Of a stretch of 64,000 nt of DNA, positions 43,708 through 52,905 are shown in pieces. Position 1 is the first letter of the stretch, and each line of letters starts with the position of its first letter. The notes beneath the pieces were generated by a model. That model did no database searches, had not been told where the DNA came from, and worked only from the letters and a program-made list of their open reading frames with translations. Origin of the DNA: an uncultured Bacteroidales bacterium (GTDB lineage: Bacteria > Bacteroidota > Bacteroidia > Bacteroidales > UBA932); assembly GCA_900544815.1 (NCBI GenBank), contig UQWT01000001.1, positions 1 to 64,000 on the forward strand, given 5' to 3'. A program made the position numbers and the translations under genes.

Positions 43708-44136
43708 ATGTCAGACACTTCTTTAAAGACTGTGAGACATGCCGGCGAAATTATTTCAATAACGCCGAAAGTTGTCTCTGTAAAAATTGAAACTTCATCT
43801 CTGTGCGCGGCTTGTCACGCGAAAGGTGCTTGTACAGCGGCAGATAAGGCCGATAAGATAATAGATGCGGTTAATCTGTATAATTTAAAATTAAACGTTG
43901 GAGAGCATGTTACGGTAACAATGAAGAGGTCTATGGGGATGCGCGCGGTTGTTATTTCTTATGTTGTCCCGTTGTTTATCCTGTTATTTTTATTATTAAC
44001 TTTGCATATGTTGCAATTGGGGGAACTTTGGGTGGGATTATCCTCTGTAGTTGGAGTGGGTTTGTACTACATGGGGCTGTTCCTGTTCAAGAAGAAGATT
44101 GCAAGCAACTTTGTCTTCATAATTGATAAACAATAA
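43708..44136 (+). CDS. rseC: SoxR-reducing-system RseC family protein
   Basis: 142 residues: a soluble N-terminal part with a cysteine cluster 'CAACHAKGACTAADK' and two membrane helices (about 80-125). In Bacteroidota it leads the rnf operon, and in E. coli RseC works with the Rsx/Rnf complex to reduce SoxR. Four bases separate it from rnfB. Confidence 0.9.
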   Translation: MSDTSLKTVRHAGEIISITPKVVSVKIETSSLCAACHAKGACTAADKADKIIDAVNLYNLKLNVGEHVTVTMKRSMGMRAVVISYVVPLFILLFLLLTLHMLQLGELWVGLSSVVGVGLYYMGLFLFKKKIASNFVFIIDKQ

Positions 44137-44140
44137 TTAA

Positions 44141-45082
44141 ATGGGTACAACAATCATTATTACCGTGGTCAGCCTTACCATCATGGGGCTTGTTCTGGCG
44201 GTAGTGCTATATTTCGTAGCACAGAAATTCAAAGTTGAAGAAGATCCAAGAATCGACATTGTTGAGGCTATTATGCCCGGGGCTAATTGCGGTGGATGCG
44301 GATATGCAGGATGCCGTGCATTTGCCGAGAATTGCGTAAAGTCCGGCAATATAGATTCTATGTACTGCCCTGTTGGCGGTAATGCCACCATGCAGAAAGT
44401 TGGAGCTGCTTTAGGATTTGAAGTTAAAGAGAAGGCGCCTATGGTTGCCGTTATAAGATGTAACGGAACGTGCGCCAACAGACCTCGCACAAACGATTAT
44501 GATGGAGTTGCGTCGTGCGCTGTCAAAAACTCGCTTTATGCGGGCGATACAGGTTGTAAATATGGTTGCCTTGGATGCGGCGACTGTGTTGAGGCTTGTC
44601 AGTTTGGAGCTTTGTCCATGGATAGTGCTACCGGATTGCCTGTTGTTGATGAGGATAAATGTACATCTTGCGGGGCTTGCGTAAAAGCATGTCCAAGGTC
44701 TATCATAGAGCTTAGGAACAAAGGTCCTAAGAGCAGGCGCATATATGTTGATTGCGTTAACAAGGACAAGGGTGGTGTGGCAAGAAAGGCTTGTACTGCT
44801 GCTTGTATAGGATGTGGAAAATGCTTTAAAGTATGTCCTTTTGAAGCTATTACATTGGAGAATAATCTGGCATACATAGATTTTAACAAGTGTCGTATGT
44901 GTACCAAGTGTGTGGCTGAATGCCCTACAGGCGCCATTCATGCCGTAAATTTCCCGCCACGTCCTCCAAAACCGGCTGCCGCTCCGGCTACTGCCAAACC
45001 TGCTGCTCCTGCCACACCAAAGGCAGATGAGCCTAAGGAGGCTGTAAAGACAGAAGAAAACAAAGTTGCTAACAATGCTTAA
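44141..45082 (+). CDS. rnfB: Rnf complex Fe-S subunit RnfB
   Basis: 313 residues: an N-terminal membrane helix, the special 4Fe-4S domain 'CGGCGYAGC' (Cys50, Cys53, Cys58), then several CxxCxxCxxxC ferredoxin motifs, and a Pro/Ala-rich C-terminal tail of about 35 residues. It passes electrons between ferredoxin and RnfC/D. It is the second gene of the operon. Confidence 0.96.
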   Translation: MGTTIIITVVSLTIMGLVLAVVLYFVAQKFKVEEDPRIDIVEAIMPGANCGGCGYAGCRAFAENCVKSGNIDSMYCPVGGNATMQKVGAALGFEVKEKAPMVAVIRCNGTCANRPRTNDYDGVASCAVKNSLYAGDTGCKYGCLGCGDCVEACQFGALSMDSATGLPVVDEDKCTSCGACVKACPRSIIELRNKGPKSRRIYVDCVNKDKGGVARKACTAACIGCGKCFKVCPFEAITLENNLAYIDFNKCRMCTKCVAECPTGAIHAVNFPPRPPKPAAAPATAKPAAPATPKADEPKEAVKTEENKVANNA

Positions 45083-45093
45083 AATATAGTAAA

Positions 45094-46425
45094 ATGAGGA
45101 CATTTTCATTAGGAGGCGTTCATCCAAACGATAATAAGATATCAAAGGATGCCAAAATAGAGGATTTTCCAATTCCTCAGATTGCTTATATCTCCATGTC
45201 CCAGCATCTTGGAGCACCTGCCGAACCTATTGTAGCTGCAGGTGACAAGGTTAAGGTGGGGCAGCTCATAGCAAATGCCAACGGCTTTATTTCCGCACCT
45301 GTCCACTCCTCTGTATCCGGTACGGTAAAAGGGATAGAGATGATAAAGGATCTTGCCGGAAATATGACAAAAGCAGTTGTTATAAATGTTGAGGGGGATG
45401 AATGGGTTGATACCATAGACAGAACACCCGATATCAAAAGGGAGATTGAACTCGATGCAAAGGCTATAATAGACAGAATCAAGGAGTGTGGTGTGGTAGG
45501 CTTGGGTGGTGCAACCTTCCCAACCTGTGTTAAACTTTCACCTCCTCCGGGTAAAAAGGCCGAGTTCCTTATTATAAACGGTGCGGAGTGCGAACCATAT
45601 CTTACCTCAGACTACCGCGTTCTTGTAGAGATGCCTGAGCAGGTTCTTATTGGAGCAGCCATTATGATGAAAGCATTGGGGGTATCCAAAGGCTTTATAG
45701 GTATTGAAGAGAATAAGCCTGAGGCGATAAGGATAATGCAGGAGCATGCTGTAAAATATAATGGAATAGAGATAGTTCCTTTAAAGAAGAAGTATCCGCA
45801 GGGCGGTGAAAAACAACTTATAGATGCAGTGGTTGGGAGACGAGTACCATCTATGGGGCTTCCTATAGATACCGGTGCTGTTGTCCAGAATGTTGGAACT
45901 GCTTTTGCTGTTTATGAGGCTGTACAGAAGAACAAACCTCTGTTTGAGGGTATACTAACTGTTACAGGACAGTGTTCTCCGGCCCAGAAGAACTATAAGC
46001 ATAGAGTTGGAACCCCTATAAGCGCAATTATCGCCCAGGTTGGTGGTCTTCCCGATAATGCAGCAAAGGTCATTAGCGGTGGTCCTATGATGGGTAAGGC
46101 TATTAGCAACTTGGATGCACCTACGCTTAAAGGTTCCTCATCTGTTCTCTTTTTGACAGAGGAGCAGACAAGGAGGAAACCGGAGAGCAACTGTATAAGG
46201 TGCGCTAAATGCGTTGCTGCTTGTCCAATGGGATTGGAACCTTATCTGTTGAATAAACTTGGTAAGGCCAAGAGATATGACGATCTTGAGGCACACAAGG
46301 TTTATGACTGCATTGAGTGCGGTTGCTGCCAGTTTACCTGTCCGGCAAATATTCCGCTACTTGATACAATACGATATGCAAAAGGTACTGTGATGAAAAT
46401 TATGCGTAGCAGGCCTAAAAAATAA
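45094..46425 (+). CDS. rnfC: Rnf complex subunit RnfC
   Basis: 443 residues. An N-terminal barrel-sandwich hybrid domain, an NADH/FMN-binding part ('GLGGATFPTCVKLSPPPGKK'), an SLBB domain, and two 4Fe-4S motifs near the C-terminus ('CIRCAKCVAACP', 'CIECGCCQFTCPANIPL'). It is the NADH-side peripheral subunit of the ion-pumping ferredoxin:NAD oxidoreductase. Confidence 0.97.
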   Translation: MRTFSLGGVHPNDNKISKDAKIEDFPIPQIAYISMSQHLGAPAEPIVAAGDKVKVGQLIANANGFISAPVHSSVSGTVKGIEMIKDLAGNMTKAVVINVEGDEWVDTIDRTPDIKREIELDAKAIIDRIKECGVVGLGGATFPTCVKLSPPPGKKAEFLIINGAECEPYLTSDYRVLVEMPEQVLIGAAIMMKALGVSKGFIGIEENKPEAIRIMQEHAVKYNGIEIVPLKKKYPQGGEKQLIDAVVGRRVPSMGLPIDTGAVVQNVGTAFAVYEAVQKNKPLFEGILTVTGQCSPAQKNYKHRVGTPISAIIAQVGGLPDNAAKVISGGPMMGKAISNLDAPTLKGSSSVLFLTEEQTRRKPESNCIRCAKCVAACPMGLEPYLLNKLGKAKRYDDLEAHKVYDCIECGCCQFTCPANIPLLDTIRYAKGTVMKIMRSRPKK

Positions 46426-46449
46426 ACTATAACATCAATACAATAAAGA

Positions 46450-47445
46450 ATGAATAGATTAATTGTATCTCCTTCTCCGCATATTCACGGGAAAGAGAGT
46501 ACCGCAAAATTAATGAGGGATGTAGTTATAGCTCTTGTCCCCGCAGTTCTCGTTTCGGTATTCTTTTTCGGTCTCGCTGCTGTTAAATTGTTGGTTATAA
46601 GTGTTGTAGCCTGCGTTGCAGTTGAGTATCTGATAGAGAAATATCTTATGAAGTCCACAATCACTATTTGTGATTGGTCTGCTGTTGTTACCGGAGTCTT
46701 GTTGTCATTAAACCTGCCTGTTGCCGCTCCATGGTGGATCCCTGTTGTGGGAGCTATAATAGCTATAGGTGTTGCAAAGATGACATTTGGTGGCTTGGGA
46801 CAGAATATCTTTAACCCGGCTTTGGTTGCCCGTGTTTTCCTTTTAGTCTCATTCCCTGTAATCATGACAAATTGGGAAGCTCCTCATAGTTGGTTAGCAT
46901 CCTCATTAGTTGATGCAACATCTGGAGCTACTCCTCTTGGAATTGTAAAGGAGGGCTTGGCAAACGGACAGACTTTAGATGAGATTTTTACTGCAAATAA
47001 TTTCTCTTACATTGAGATGTTGTTCTCAAGGATAGGTTCTTCCGGAGAGATATCTGCAGTAGCGCTTTTGATAGGTTTTGTATACCTTTTGATTAGAAAG
47101 GTAATCAAACCGCATATTCCGGTTGCAATTTTTGCAACGGTATTTGTATTCTCGGGGATTCTTTGGTTGTGTAATCCGGAGCAGTTCACAGATCCTATCT
47201 TCAACCTTCTTACAGGTGGTATGTTGTTAGGCTCTATATTTATGGCTACAGATTATGTTACCTCACCTATGAGTACAAAAGGTATGGTTATATATGGTGT
47301 AGGCATAGGAATCTTGACAATCCTTATAAGAACATTTGGAGCTTATCCTGAGGGTATCTCATTTGCAATTCTTATAATGAACTCTGTGGTTCCGTTGATT
47401 AATATGTATGTTAAACCTAAAAGATTTGCAAAGGAGGCAAAATAA
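46450..47445 (+). CDS. rnfD: Rnf complex membrane subunit RnfD
   Basis: 331 residues with about nine membrane helices. The FMN-attachment motif SGATPL is at residues 158-163, with Thr161 the expected covalent site. It is part of the ion-translocating core with RnfA, E and G. Its stop codon shares a base with the rnfG start (TAATG). Confidence 0.97.
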   Translation: MNRLIVSPSPHIHGKESTAKLMRDVVIALVPAVLVSVFFFGLAAVKLLVISVVACVAVEYLIEKYLMKSTITICDWSAVVTGVLLSLNLPVAAPWWIPVVGAIIAIGVAKMTFGGLGQNIFNPALVARVFLLVSFPVIMTNWEAPHSWLASSLVDATSGATPLGIVKEGLANGQTLDEIFTANNFSYIEMLFSRIGSSGEISAVALLIGFVYLLIRKVIKPHIPVAIFATVFVFSGILWLCNPEQFTDPIFNLLTGGMLLGSIFMATDYVTSPMSTKGMVIYGVGIGILTILIRTFGAYPEGISFAILIMNSVVPLINMYVKPKRFAKEAK

Positions 47446-48056
47446 TGGCAATACAATCATCATTTAAGAATATGGTAGTGGTATTGAGCCTTGTATGCCT
47501 TGCTGCTGCCGCTGTTTTGGGCGGAGTATATGCTCTTACAAAGGAACCTATTGATGCTGCTCAGGTGGCAAAAATCAATAATGCTATAGGTGGTGTGGTT
47601 CCGGAGTTTACCAATGATCCCTTTGCAGATAAATATGAGGTAGAGATGGAGGGAAAGAAGTTTGTTGTTTATCCTGCTGTAAATAACGGATCATCTGTTG
47701 GTTGTGCAATAGAATCCTTTACCACAAAGGGATTTGGCGGAAAGATTGTGCTTATGGTTGGTTTTACAGCTTCTGGTGAGATTAAAGGTGTATCTGTCAT
47801 TTCGCATGCAGAGACTCCGGGCCTTGGTGCCAAGATTACAGATCCGTCGCAGCCTTTCGTAACACAGTTCCAAGGTAAGAACCCTGCAGATCCTAATTTT
47901 AAATTTGCTGTTAAAAAGGATGGCGGTAATTTGGATGCCATTACAGCTTCTACCATTACTTCAAGGGCCTATATAGATGCTTTGGAGAGTGCGTATAAGG
48001 TATTTACTTCAATTAAAGAGAATAATAATGTAGCCGGAGGAACAGACAATGAATAA
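47445..48056 (+). CDS. rnfG: Rnf complex subunit RnfG
   Basis: 203 residues: one N-terminal membrane helix and a periplasmic FMN-binding domain. The motif TAST (167-170) places the covalent FMN on Thr170 by homology. Its 3' end overlaps rnfE by 8 bases. Confidence 0.96.
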   Translation: MAIQSSFKNMVVVLSLVCLAAAAVLGGVYALTKEPIDAAQVAKINNAIGGVVPEFTNDPFADKYEVEMEGKKFVVYPAVNNGSSVGCAIESFTTKGFGGKIVLMVGFTASGEIKGVSVISHAETPGLGAKITDPSQPFVTQFQGKNPADPNFKFAVKKDGGNLDAITASTITSRAYIDALESAYKVFTSIKENNNVAGGTDNE

Positions 48057-48630
48057 ATTTAAGATTATAATAGAGGGACTTATCAAGAACAATCCTACGT
48101 TTGTCCTTGTCTTGGGTATGTGTCCAACTTTGGGTACGACTACCTCAGCTATAAACGGTCTTGGTATGGGATTGGCAACAACGTTTGTGCTGATTTTGTC
48201 AAATATGCTTATTTCAGCTGTTGCTCCTGTCATTCCGTCAAAAGTAAAGATACCGTGCTATATAGTCATTATCGCATCGCTTGTTACAGTGCTTCAGTTT
48301 ATAATGCAGGCATTTACTCCCGGTCTGTATGAGACTTTGGGTCTGTTTATTCCTCTTATCGTTGTAAACTGTATTGTACTTGGACGTGCTGAGGCGTATG
48401 CTTGCAAGCACTCTGTAGTTGAGTCTGCTTGTGACGGTCTTGGTATTGGTCTTGGTTTCTCATTGAGCCTAACGGTAATAGGTTTTGTAAGGGAGTTGCT
48501 TGGCGGTCTTTCTATATTTGGCTGTAAGATTGCCCCTGCAGACGGAGTACTTGCATTTGTTCTGGCTCCGGGCGGATTCCTTGTACTTGGCTATTTGATG
48601 GTTCTGTTTAACAAGTATTTAAAAAAATAG
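48049..48630 (+). CDS. rnfE: Rnf complex membrane subunit RnfE
   Basis: 193 residues with six membrane helices. 'NPTFVLVLGMCPTLGTTTSA' and the matching second repeat around 'NCIVLGRAEAYACK' are the RnfA/E signatures, including conserved Cys residues that hold a membrane Fe-S cluster. Paralogous to rnfA. Confidence 0.96.
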   Translation: MNKFKIIIEGLIKNNPTFVLVLGMCPTLGTTTSAINGLGMGLATTFVLILSNMLISAVAPVIPSKVKIPCYIVIIASLVTVLQFIMQAFTPGLYETLGLFIPLIVVNCIVLGRAEAYACKHSVVESACDGLGIGLGFSLSLTVIGFVRELLGGLSIFGCKIAPADGVLAFVLAPGGFLVLGYLMVLFNKYLKK

Positions 48631-48654
48631 TGCATACTGTAAATATTAATTGAT

Positions 48655-49260
48655 ATGGAATATATTTTAATAATTATATCTGCGATATTCGTCAATAATA
48701 TCGTATTGTCGCAATTCCTTGGAATATGTCCGTTTTTGGGCGTTTCCAATAAGGTATCAACTGCAATAGGAATGGGCAGTGCAGTATGTTTTGTAATGGC
48801 CATTGCAACACTCTTTACATACTTGGTGCAGTACTATATTTTAGTCCCGCTGAATATTGAGTTCATGCAGACAATCACCTTCATATTGGTTATTGCTGCA
48901 CTTGTTCAGATGGTAGAGATTATTCTTAAGAAGGTAAGTCCTGCTCTTTATCAGGCTTTGGGAATATTCCTTCCACTTATAACAACCAACTGTGCCGTTT
49001 TGGGTATAGCTATAGTTGTTGTTTCAAAGGAGTTTGGCTTTGGAGGTGAGGCTCCTCATATGTTTAATCTTGCGGAGTCTGTAGTATATGCTGTTGCAAC
49101 AGCGCTTGGATTTGGCCTTTCTTTAACTATTTTTGCAGGAATAAGAGAACAGATAGAGCTTTCAAATGTTCCTAAGGCATTTAAAGGGATTCCTATTGCC
49201 CTTATAACAGCCAGTATATTGGCTATGGCATTTATGGGATTCTCAGGCTTGGTAAAATAG
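48655..49260 (+). CDS. rnfA: Rnf complex membrane subunit RnfA
   Basis: 201 residues with six membrane helices. It has '[20 protein letters not shown]' and '[20 protein letters not shown]', the RnfA form of the RnfA/E fold. It completes the B-C-D-G-E-A order typical of Bacteroidota. Confidence 0.97.
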   Translation: MEYILIIISAIFVNNIVLSQFLGICPFLGVSNKVSTAIGMGSAVCFVMAIATLFTYLVQYYILVPLNIEFMQTITFILVIAALVQMVEIILKKVSPALYQALGIFLPLITTNCAVLGIAIVVVSKEFGFGGEAPHMFNLAESVVYAVATALGFGLSLTIFAGIREQIELSNVPKAFKGIPIALITASILAMAFMGFSGLVK

Positions 49261-49267
49261 TATACAG

Positions 49268-49567
49268 ATGGAAAAGAAAAGAGCAATACAGGAGGTTATG
49301 ACAGTTTTGGAGATAGAGGCACTGCTTAGAGAGTCAAAAGTTGACGAAGCATATTCTCAATTGATAGAGCTTTTAAAGGTTGAGGAGAGTAATGCTTACG
49401 CGTGGTATCTTCTTGGCGGTATCTACCGCAGGCAACAGATGTGGGGCGAGGCAATAAATGCATATAATCGTGCAAAGTTGATAGACCCGGCGTCTCCTGC
49501 TGCAACTGCCATAGATTCGATTTACGAGATTCTTAACTTTAGAAATACAGATTTGATGAATCCGTAA
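49268..49567 (+). CDS. Small TPR protein downstream of rnfA
   Basis: 99 residues with tetratricopeptide-like helices ('EAYSQLIELLKVEESNAYAW', 'QMWGEAINAYNRAKLIDP'), no signal peptide and no cysteines. It lies 7 bases after rnfA and before the operon terminator, so it is probably co-transcribed. The role is unknown; a scaffold for the Rnf complex is possible but only inferred from position. Confidence 0.75.
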   Translation: MEKKRAIQEVMTVLEIEALLRESKVDEAYSQLIELLKVEESNAYAWYLLGGIYRRQQMWGEAINAYNRAKLIDPASPAATAIDSIYEILNFRNTDLMNP

Positions 49568-49595
49568 TGATGGTATTGCTATAGGTATTACAAGT

Positions 49596-49637
49596 AAAGG
49601 GCGGTACAATATTGATGTGCCGCCCTTTGTTTTTTTG
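49596..49637 (+). terminator. Terminator of the rnf operon
   Basis: AAAGGGCGG (49596-49604) and CCGCCCTTT (49620-49628) form a 9-bp perfect stem, followed by TTTGTTTTTTTG. It lies 29 bases past the TPR stop. Confidence 0.9.
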
Positions 49638-49639
49638 TG

Positions 49640-49669
49640 CCGCCAACGCCAATGCTAACGCCAACGCTA
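49640..49669. repeat. GCYAAY hexamer tract (copy F)
   Basis: Five hexamers of the form GCYAAY in direct tandem, read on the plus strand from GCCAACGCCAATGCTAACGC (49642-49661). The tract includes the TAG stop of gltX (49667-49669). It has no core or AT-rich module and is a minimal member of the repeat family. Confidence 0.7.
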
Positions 49670-51412
49670 ACGCTGATTTGCCTCAATCCCGGCTTTTATT
49701 CTACGCAAAGCCTCCTCTTTTCCAATGAAGAATATGATATCCGCTATTCCCAATCCTTTTGCCTCCCCTACAAAGAAAAGCCTTAGGGTATTCATTATCT
49801 GCCCCATCTTCCATCCGTTCTCTTTAATATAGCCTGTTAAAGACTCCTCTATAGTGTGAACCTGCATATCCTTCTTCTCTAAGAATTCTGCCAAATTGCT
49901 GCAGATTCCGTTAGTCTGCTGAGAGGCTTTGCAGCAGTGATGCTCGCTATTGTTATGCTCGGTCTGCTCGTTATGGCCGTGTCCGCAGCACCCGTGCAGT
50001 TGCCAAAAATCTTTGAACGCCATATTTTCAATATGCTTGTAAACCTGCTCTATCAGCGGTTTAACCTCAGGTGTAAAGAATTTCTTTACATCTGCTGCTG
50101 CGTATGTGGTTGGCGAAGCAAAAAGGTAGTGTGCTATATTCCAAAAATCCTTTACAAAATGGGCACGCTCTTTTATAAGGTTACAAACCATTACCACATA
50201 TTTGAAAGGTATATGTCCGTTGCCAACGATTACCGAATCTCCGTTTGATTTGATTACCTCTGCCAACTTCTCATTAATGATAGGCAGGAAATCTTGTGCG
50301 AGCTCTTTTGGTGAGCGTTTGCGCAGGTACTCCTGATTAAACCATTTGGCTTTTTCAGGATTGAATCTTGCCCCTGATTTAATAACTCTGTCGAGTGAGA
50401 ATGCCTTAACCAATTCATCTATGGTGAAAAGTTCCTGTTCCGTTCCCGGGTTCCAACCTAAGAGTGCCAGCATATTTATAAAGGCATCCGGGAAGTAGCC
50501 ATCCTCCCTGTATCCGCGTGAAATCTCTCCTGTTGGTGATACCCATTCCAAAGGAAATACAGGGAATCCAAGTCTGTCGCCATCCCTTTTGCTTAATTTA
50601 CCTTTGCCATCCGGCTTTAACAGCAGTGAAAGGTGTGCGAACCGCGGCTGTGATTCCTGCCATCCGAATGCTTCGTAAAGCAGGTAATGCAGTGGGAGAG
50701 ATGGCAGCCACTCTTCGCCACGTATAACCTCCGTTATCTCCATTAGATGATCATCTACTATGTTTGCAAGATGGTATGTTGGAAGTTCATCTGCACGTTT
50801 CCATAAAACTTTGTCATCCAATGTATCTGAATTGACTTCAATGTGACCGCGTATGAGATCGTCCATCTTAACTATCCTGTTTTCGGGTGTCTTGAACCTT
50901 ACAGTCCAGTTGGTTGTCTCACTAAGAAGCCTCTCTACCTCGTCGGGAGGCAGAGTAAGAGAGTTCCTAAGTTCCATCCTTGACTTATGGTTGTAGACAA
51001 AGGTCTCTTTGCGGGCCTCAGCCTCTTTTCTGCGTGTATCAAGCTCTTCGGCACTGTCAAAGGCATAATATGCGTTGCCGGATGCTATAAGTTGATCTGC
51101 ATATTGCCTGTACAGATGTTTGCGCTGCGATTGTCTGTATGGGGCATGAGGGTGCCTCTCTGAAGCAACCTCAACAACATTCCCATCTGCATCAACACCT
51201 TCGTTTGGGTATATGCCACACCAACGGAGCGAATCTATTATATACTTCTCTGCACCCGGTACAAATCGTTGTGAATCTGTGTCCTCTATTCTTAGGATAA
51301 AATCTCCATCCTCCTGTTTTGCGTACAAATAGTTGTACAGGGCTGTCCTAACACCACCCATATGTAGCGGACCTGTAGGACTGGGGGCAAATCTTACTCT
51401 TCTTTTTCTCAT
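49667..51412 (-). CDS. gltX: Glutamyl-tRNA synthetase with His/Cys-rich insertion
   Basis: 581 residues. The class I core is clear: 'APSPTGPLHMGGVRTALYNY' (HIGH region), 'GKLSKRDGD' (KMSKS region), and a C-terminal anticodon domain. The protein is about 75 residues longer than typical Bacteroides GltX (about 505). Part of the excess is a His/Cys-rich stretch at residues 473-494 (H473, C475, C476, H478, H480, H486, H491, H492, C493, C494) inside the anticodon domain, which could bind metal. It follows ftsZ by 23 bases at the end of the dcw cluster. Its stop codon lies in a hexamer repeat. Confidence 0.95.
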   Translation of the reverse strand: MRKRRVRFAPSPTGPLHMGGVRTALYNYLYAKQEDGDFILRIEDTDSQRFVPGAEKYIIDSLRWCGIYPNEGVDADGNVVEVASERHPHAPYRQSQRKHLYRQYADQLIASGNAYYAFDSAEELDTRRKEAEARKETFVYNHKSRMELRNSLTLPPDEVERLLSETTNWTVRFKTPENRIVKMDDLIRGHIEVNSDTLDDKVLWKRADELPTYHLANIVDDHLMEITEVIRGEEWLPSLPLHYLLYEAFGWQESQPRFAHLSLLLKPDGKGKLSKRDGDRLGFPVFPLEWVSPTGEISRGYREDGYFPDAFINMLALLGWNPGTEQELFTIDELVKAFSLDRVIKSGARFNPEKAKWFNQEYLRKRSPKELAQDFLPIINEKLAEVIKSNGDSVIVGNGHIPFKYVVMVCNLIKERAHFVKDFWNIAHYLFASPTTYAAADVKKFFTPEVKPLIEQVYKHIENMAFKDFWQLHGCCGHGHNEQTEHNNSEHHCCKASQQTNGICSNLAEFLEKKDMQVHTIEESLTGYIKENGWKMGQIMNTLRLFFVGEAKGLGIADIIFFIGKEEALRRIKAGIEANQR

Positions 51413-51435
51413 GATATAGCCTCTGTATTGTTTTG

Positions 51436-52893
51436 TTAATCTTGTGTTCTGTGTAAAAATGAATTGTCCGTTTCTATTGTCTGTATCCCATCTACCTCCT
51501 CTAATTTCATCCTTTCTTGTGTCCCGTTAAAATTATGGTCTGCAGAAACAGCGCGGCTTTCGGTCTCTCTCTTTGCAAGATTCCTGCGTTTAAAGGCAGG
51601 AACTGTTTCGAGGAGTGTTATGTCATCATCTGCCTCCAATATAAGAGCAGGCTTCCCTTTAGGCCTTTCGTACGGTTTTACCTCCTGTTTGGGTATAACT
51701 GTACTAATCTCTTCTGTATGAGGGGCCTCTACAAATCCTGTCTTGCTGTAGTTAGATGTGTCTTGAGAAGGTTGCTGCACATCGTTTATAGTCTCTTCAT
51801 CTATTACAACCCTTTTTACTGTTCCGGTTGACGGTGCGGAGAATGAATTGCTGTATCTGTCTCCCATTACAACAATCTCCTCATCATCTTCGGAAACGAG
51901 CGGCAGGTTCTGTACGTTGAATCCGGTGGCAACAATGGTAATCCGTATCTTTGTCCCCATAGCCTCGTCAAACACAACACCTCTTTTGAACTTGTTTACC
52001 TGATTTCCGGTATAGTTGTTCACATAATCCATAATCTGAGACAGCTCGGCCATGGTAAGGTTACCCTCCTCCTTGCTCGATGTTATGTTCACAAGCGCTC
52101 CTTTAACCGTTGAGAGGTCGCAGTCGTTAAGCAGCGGTGATTCAAAAGCCCTTTGGACGGCCTCAATTGCTCTGTCGGGACCATCAGCCTCACCCTCACC
52201 CATAATTGCCATGCCGCCATCCTTCATAATCATCTTTACGTCTGCGAAGTCTACATTTATATATCCTCTCTTTGTTATCAGCTCCGCTATACTTTTTACA
52301 GCTGTATTAAGTACGGCATCAACCTTAGGAAATGCATCTACAACTGTAAGGTCTCCATATACTTCGTATAGTTTTTGGTTGTCTATAATAAGCAGAGAAT
52401 CAACATGTTTTTGAAGCTCCTTAATACCTTTGATAGCTCTGCGTACAAACTCTTTGCCCTCATCTCTAAAAGGGAGTGTGACTACACCAACGGTGAGCAG
52501 CCCCATCTCCTTTGATACCTGCGCAACAACAGGAGCGGCACCGGTACCGGTACCACCACCCATTCCGGCGGTTATGAAGGTCATCTCAATACCATTTTTA
52601 AGGGAGTTTTTTATGGCATCTACAGACTCCGATGCCGCCTTTCTTCCCCTTTCCGGATCACATCCGGCACCAAGACCTCTGGTAATATCGGACCCCAATG
52701 CTATTCTCTCTCCAACCTCAGATGACTCAAGCGCTTGGACATCTGTGTTGCAGATCATAAATTCCACATCCTTTATTCCTGTACGGAACATCTCAGACAC
52801 TGCGTTGCTGCCGCCTCCGCCAACACCAATAACCTTTATTATAGACTTCCTGGAACTCCAGTTAGCCGGTTTTACCATACCATTCTCATCCAT
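51436..52893 (-). CDS. ftsZ: Cell division protein FtsZ
   Basis: 485 residues. The tubulin-like GTPase has 'IKVIGVGGGGSNAVSEM' and the T4 loop 'GMGGGTGTGAAPVVA'. A variable linker (about 350-470) follows, and the C-terminal tail 'NSFLHRTQD' corresponds to the conserved peptide that binds FtsA and others. It forms the Z ring at mid-cell. It sits directly after ftsA as usual. Confidence 0.98.
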   Translation of the reverse strand: MDENGMVKPANWSSRKSIIKVIGVGGGGSNAVSEMFRTGIKDVEFMICNTDVQALESSEVGERIALGSDITRGLGAGCDPERGRKAASESVDAIKNSLKNGIEMTFITAGMGGGTGTGAAPVVAQVSKEMGLLTVGVVTLPFRDEGKEFVRRAIKGIKELQKHVDSLLIIDNQKLYEVYGDLTVVDAFPKVDAVLNTAVKSIAELITKRGYINVDFADVKMIMKDGGMAIMGEGEADGPDRAIEAVQRAFESPLLNDCDLSTVKGALVNITSSKEEGNLTMAELSQIMDYVNNYTGNQVNKFKRGVVFDEAMGTKIRITIVATGFNVQNLPLVSEDDEEIVVMGDRYSNSFSAPSTGTVKRVVIDEETINDVQQPSQDTSNYSKTGFVEAPHTEEISTVIPKQEVKPYERPKGKPALILEADDDITLLETVPAFKRRNLAKRETESRAVSADHNFNGTQERMKLEEVDGIQTIETDNSFLHRTQD

Positions 52894-52905
52894 ATACCAA
52901 AATCT

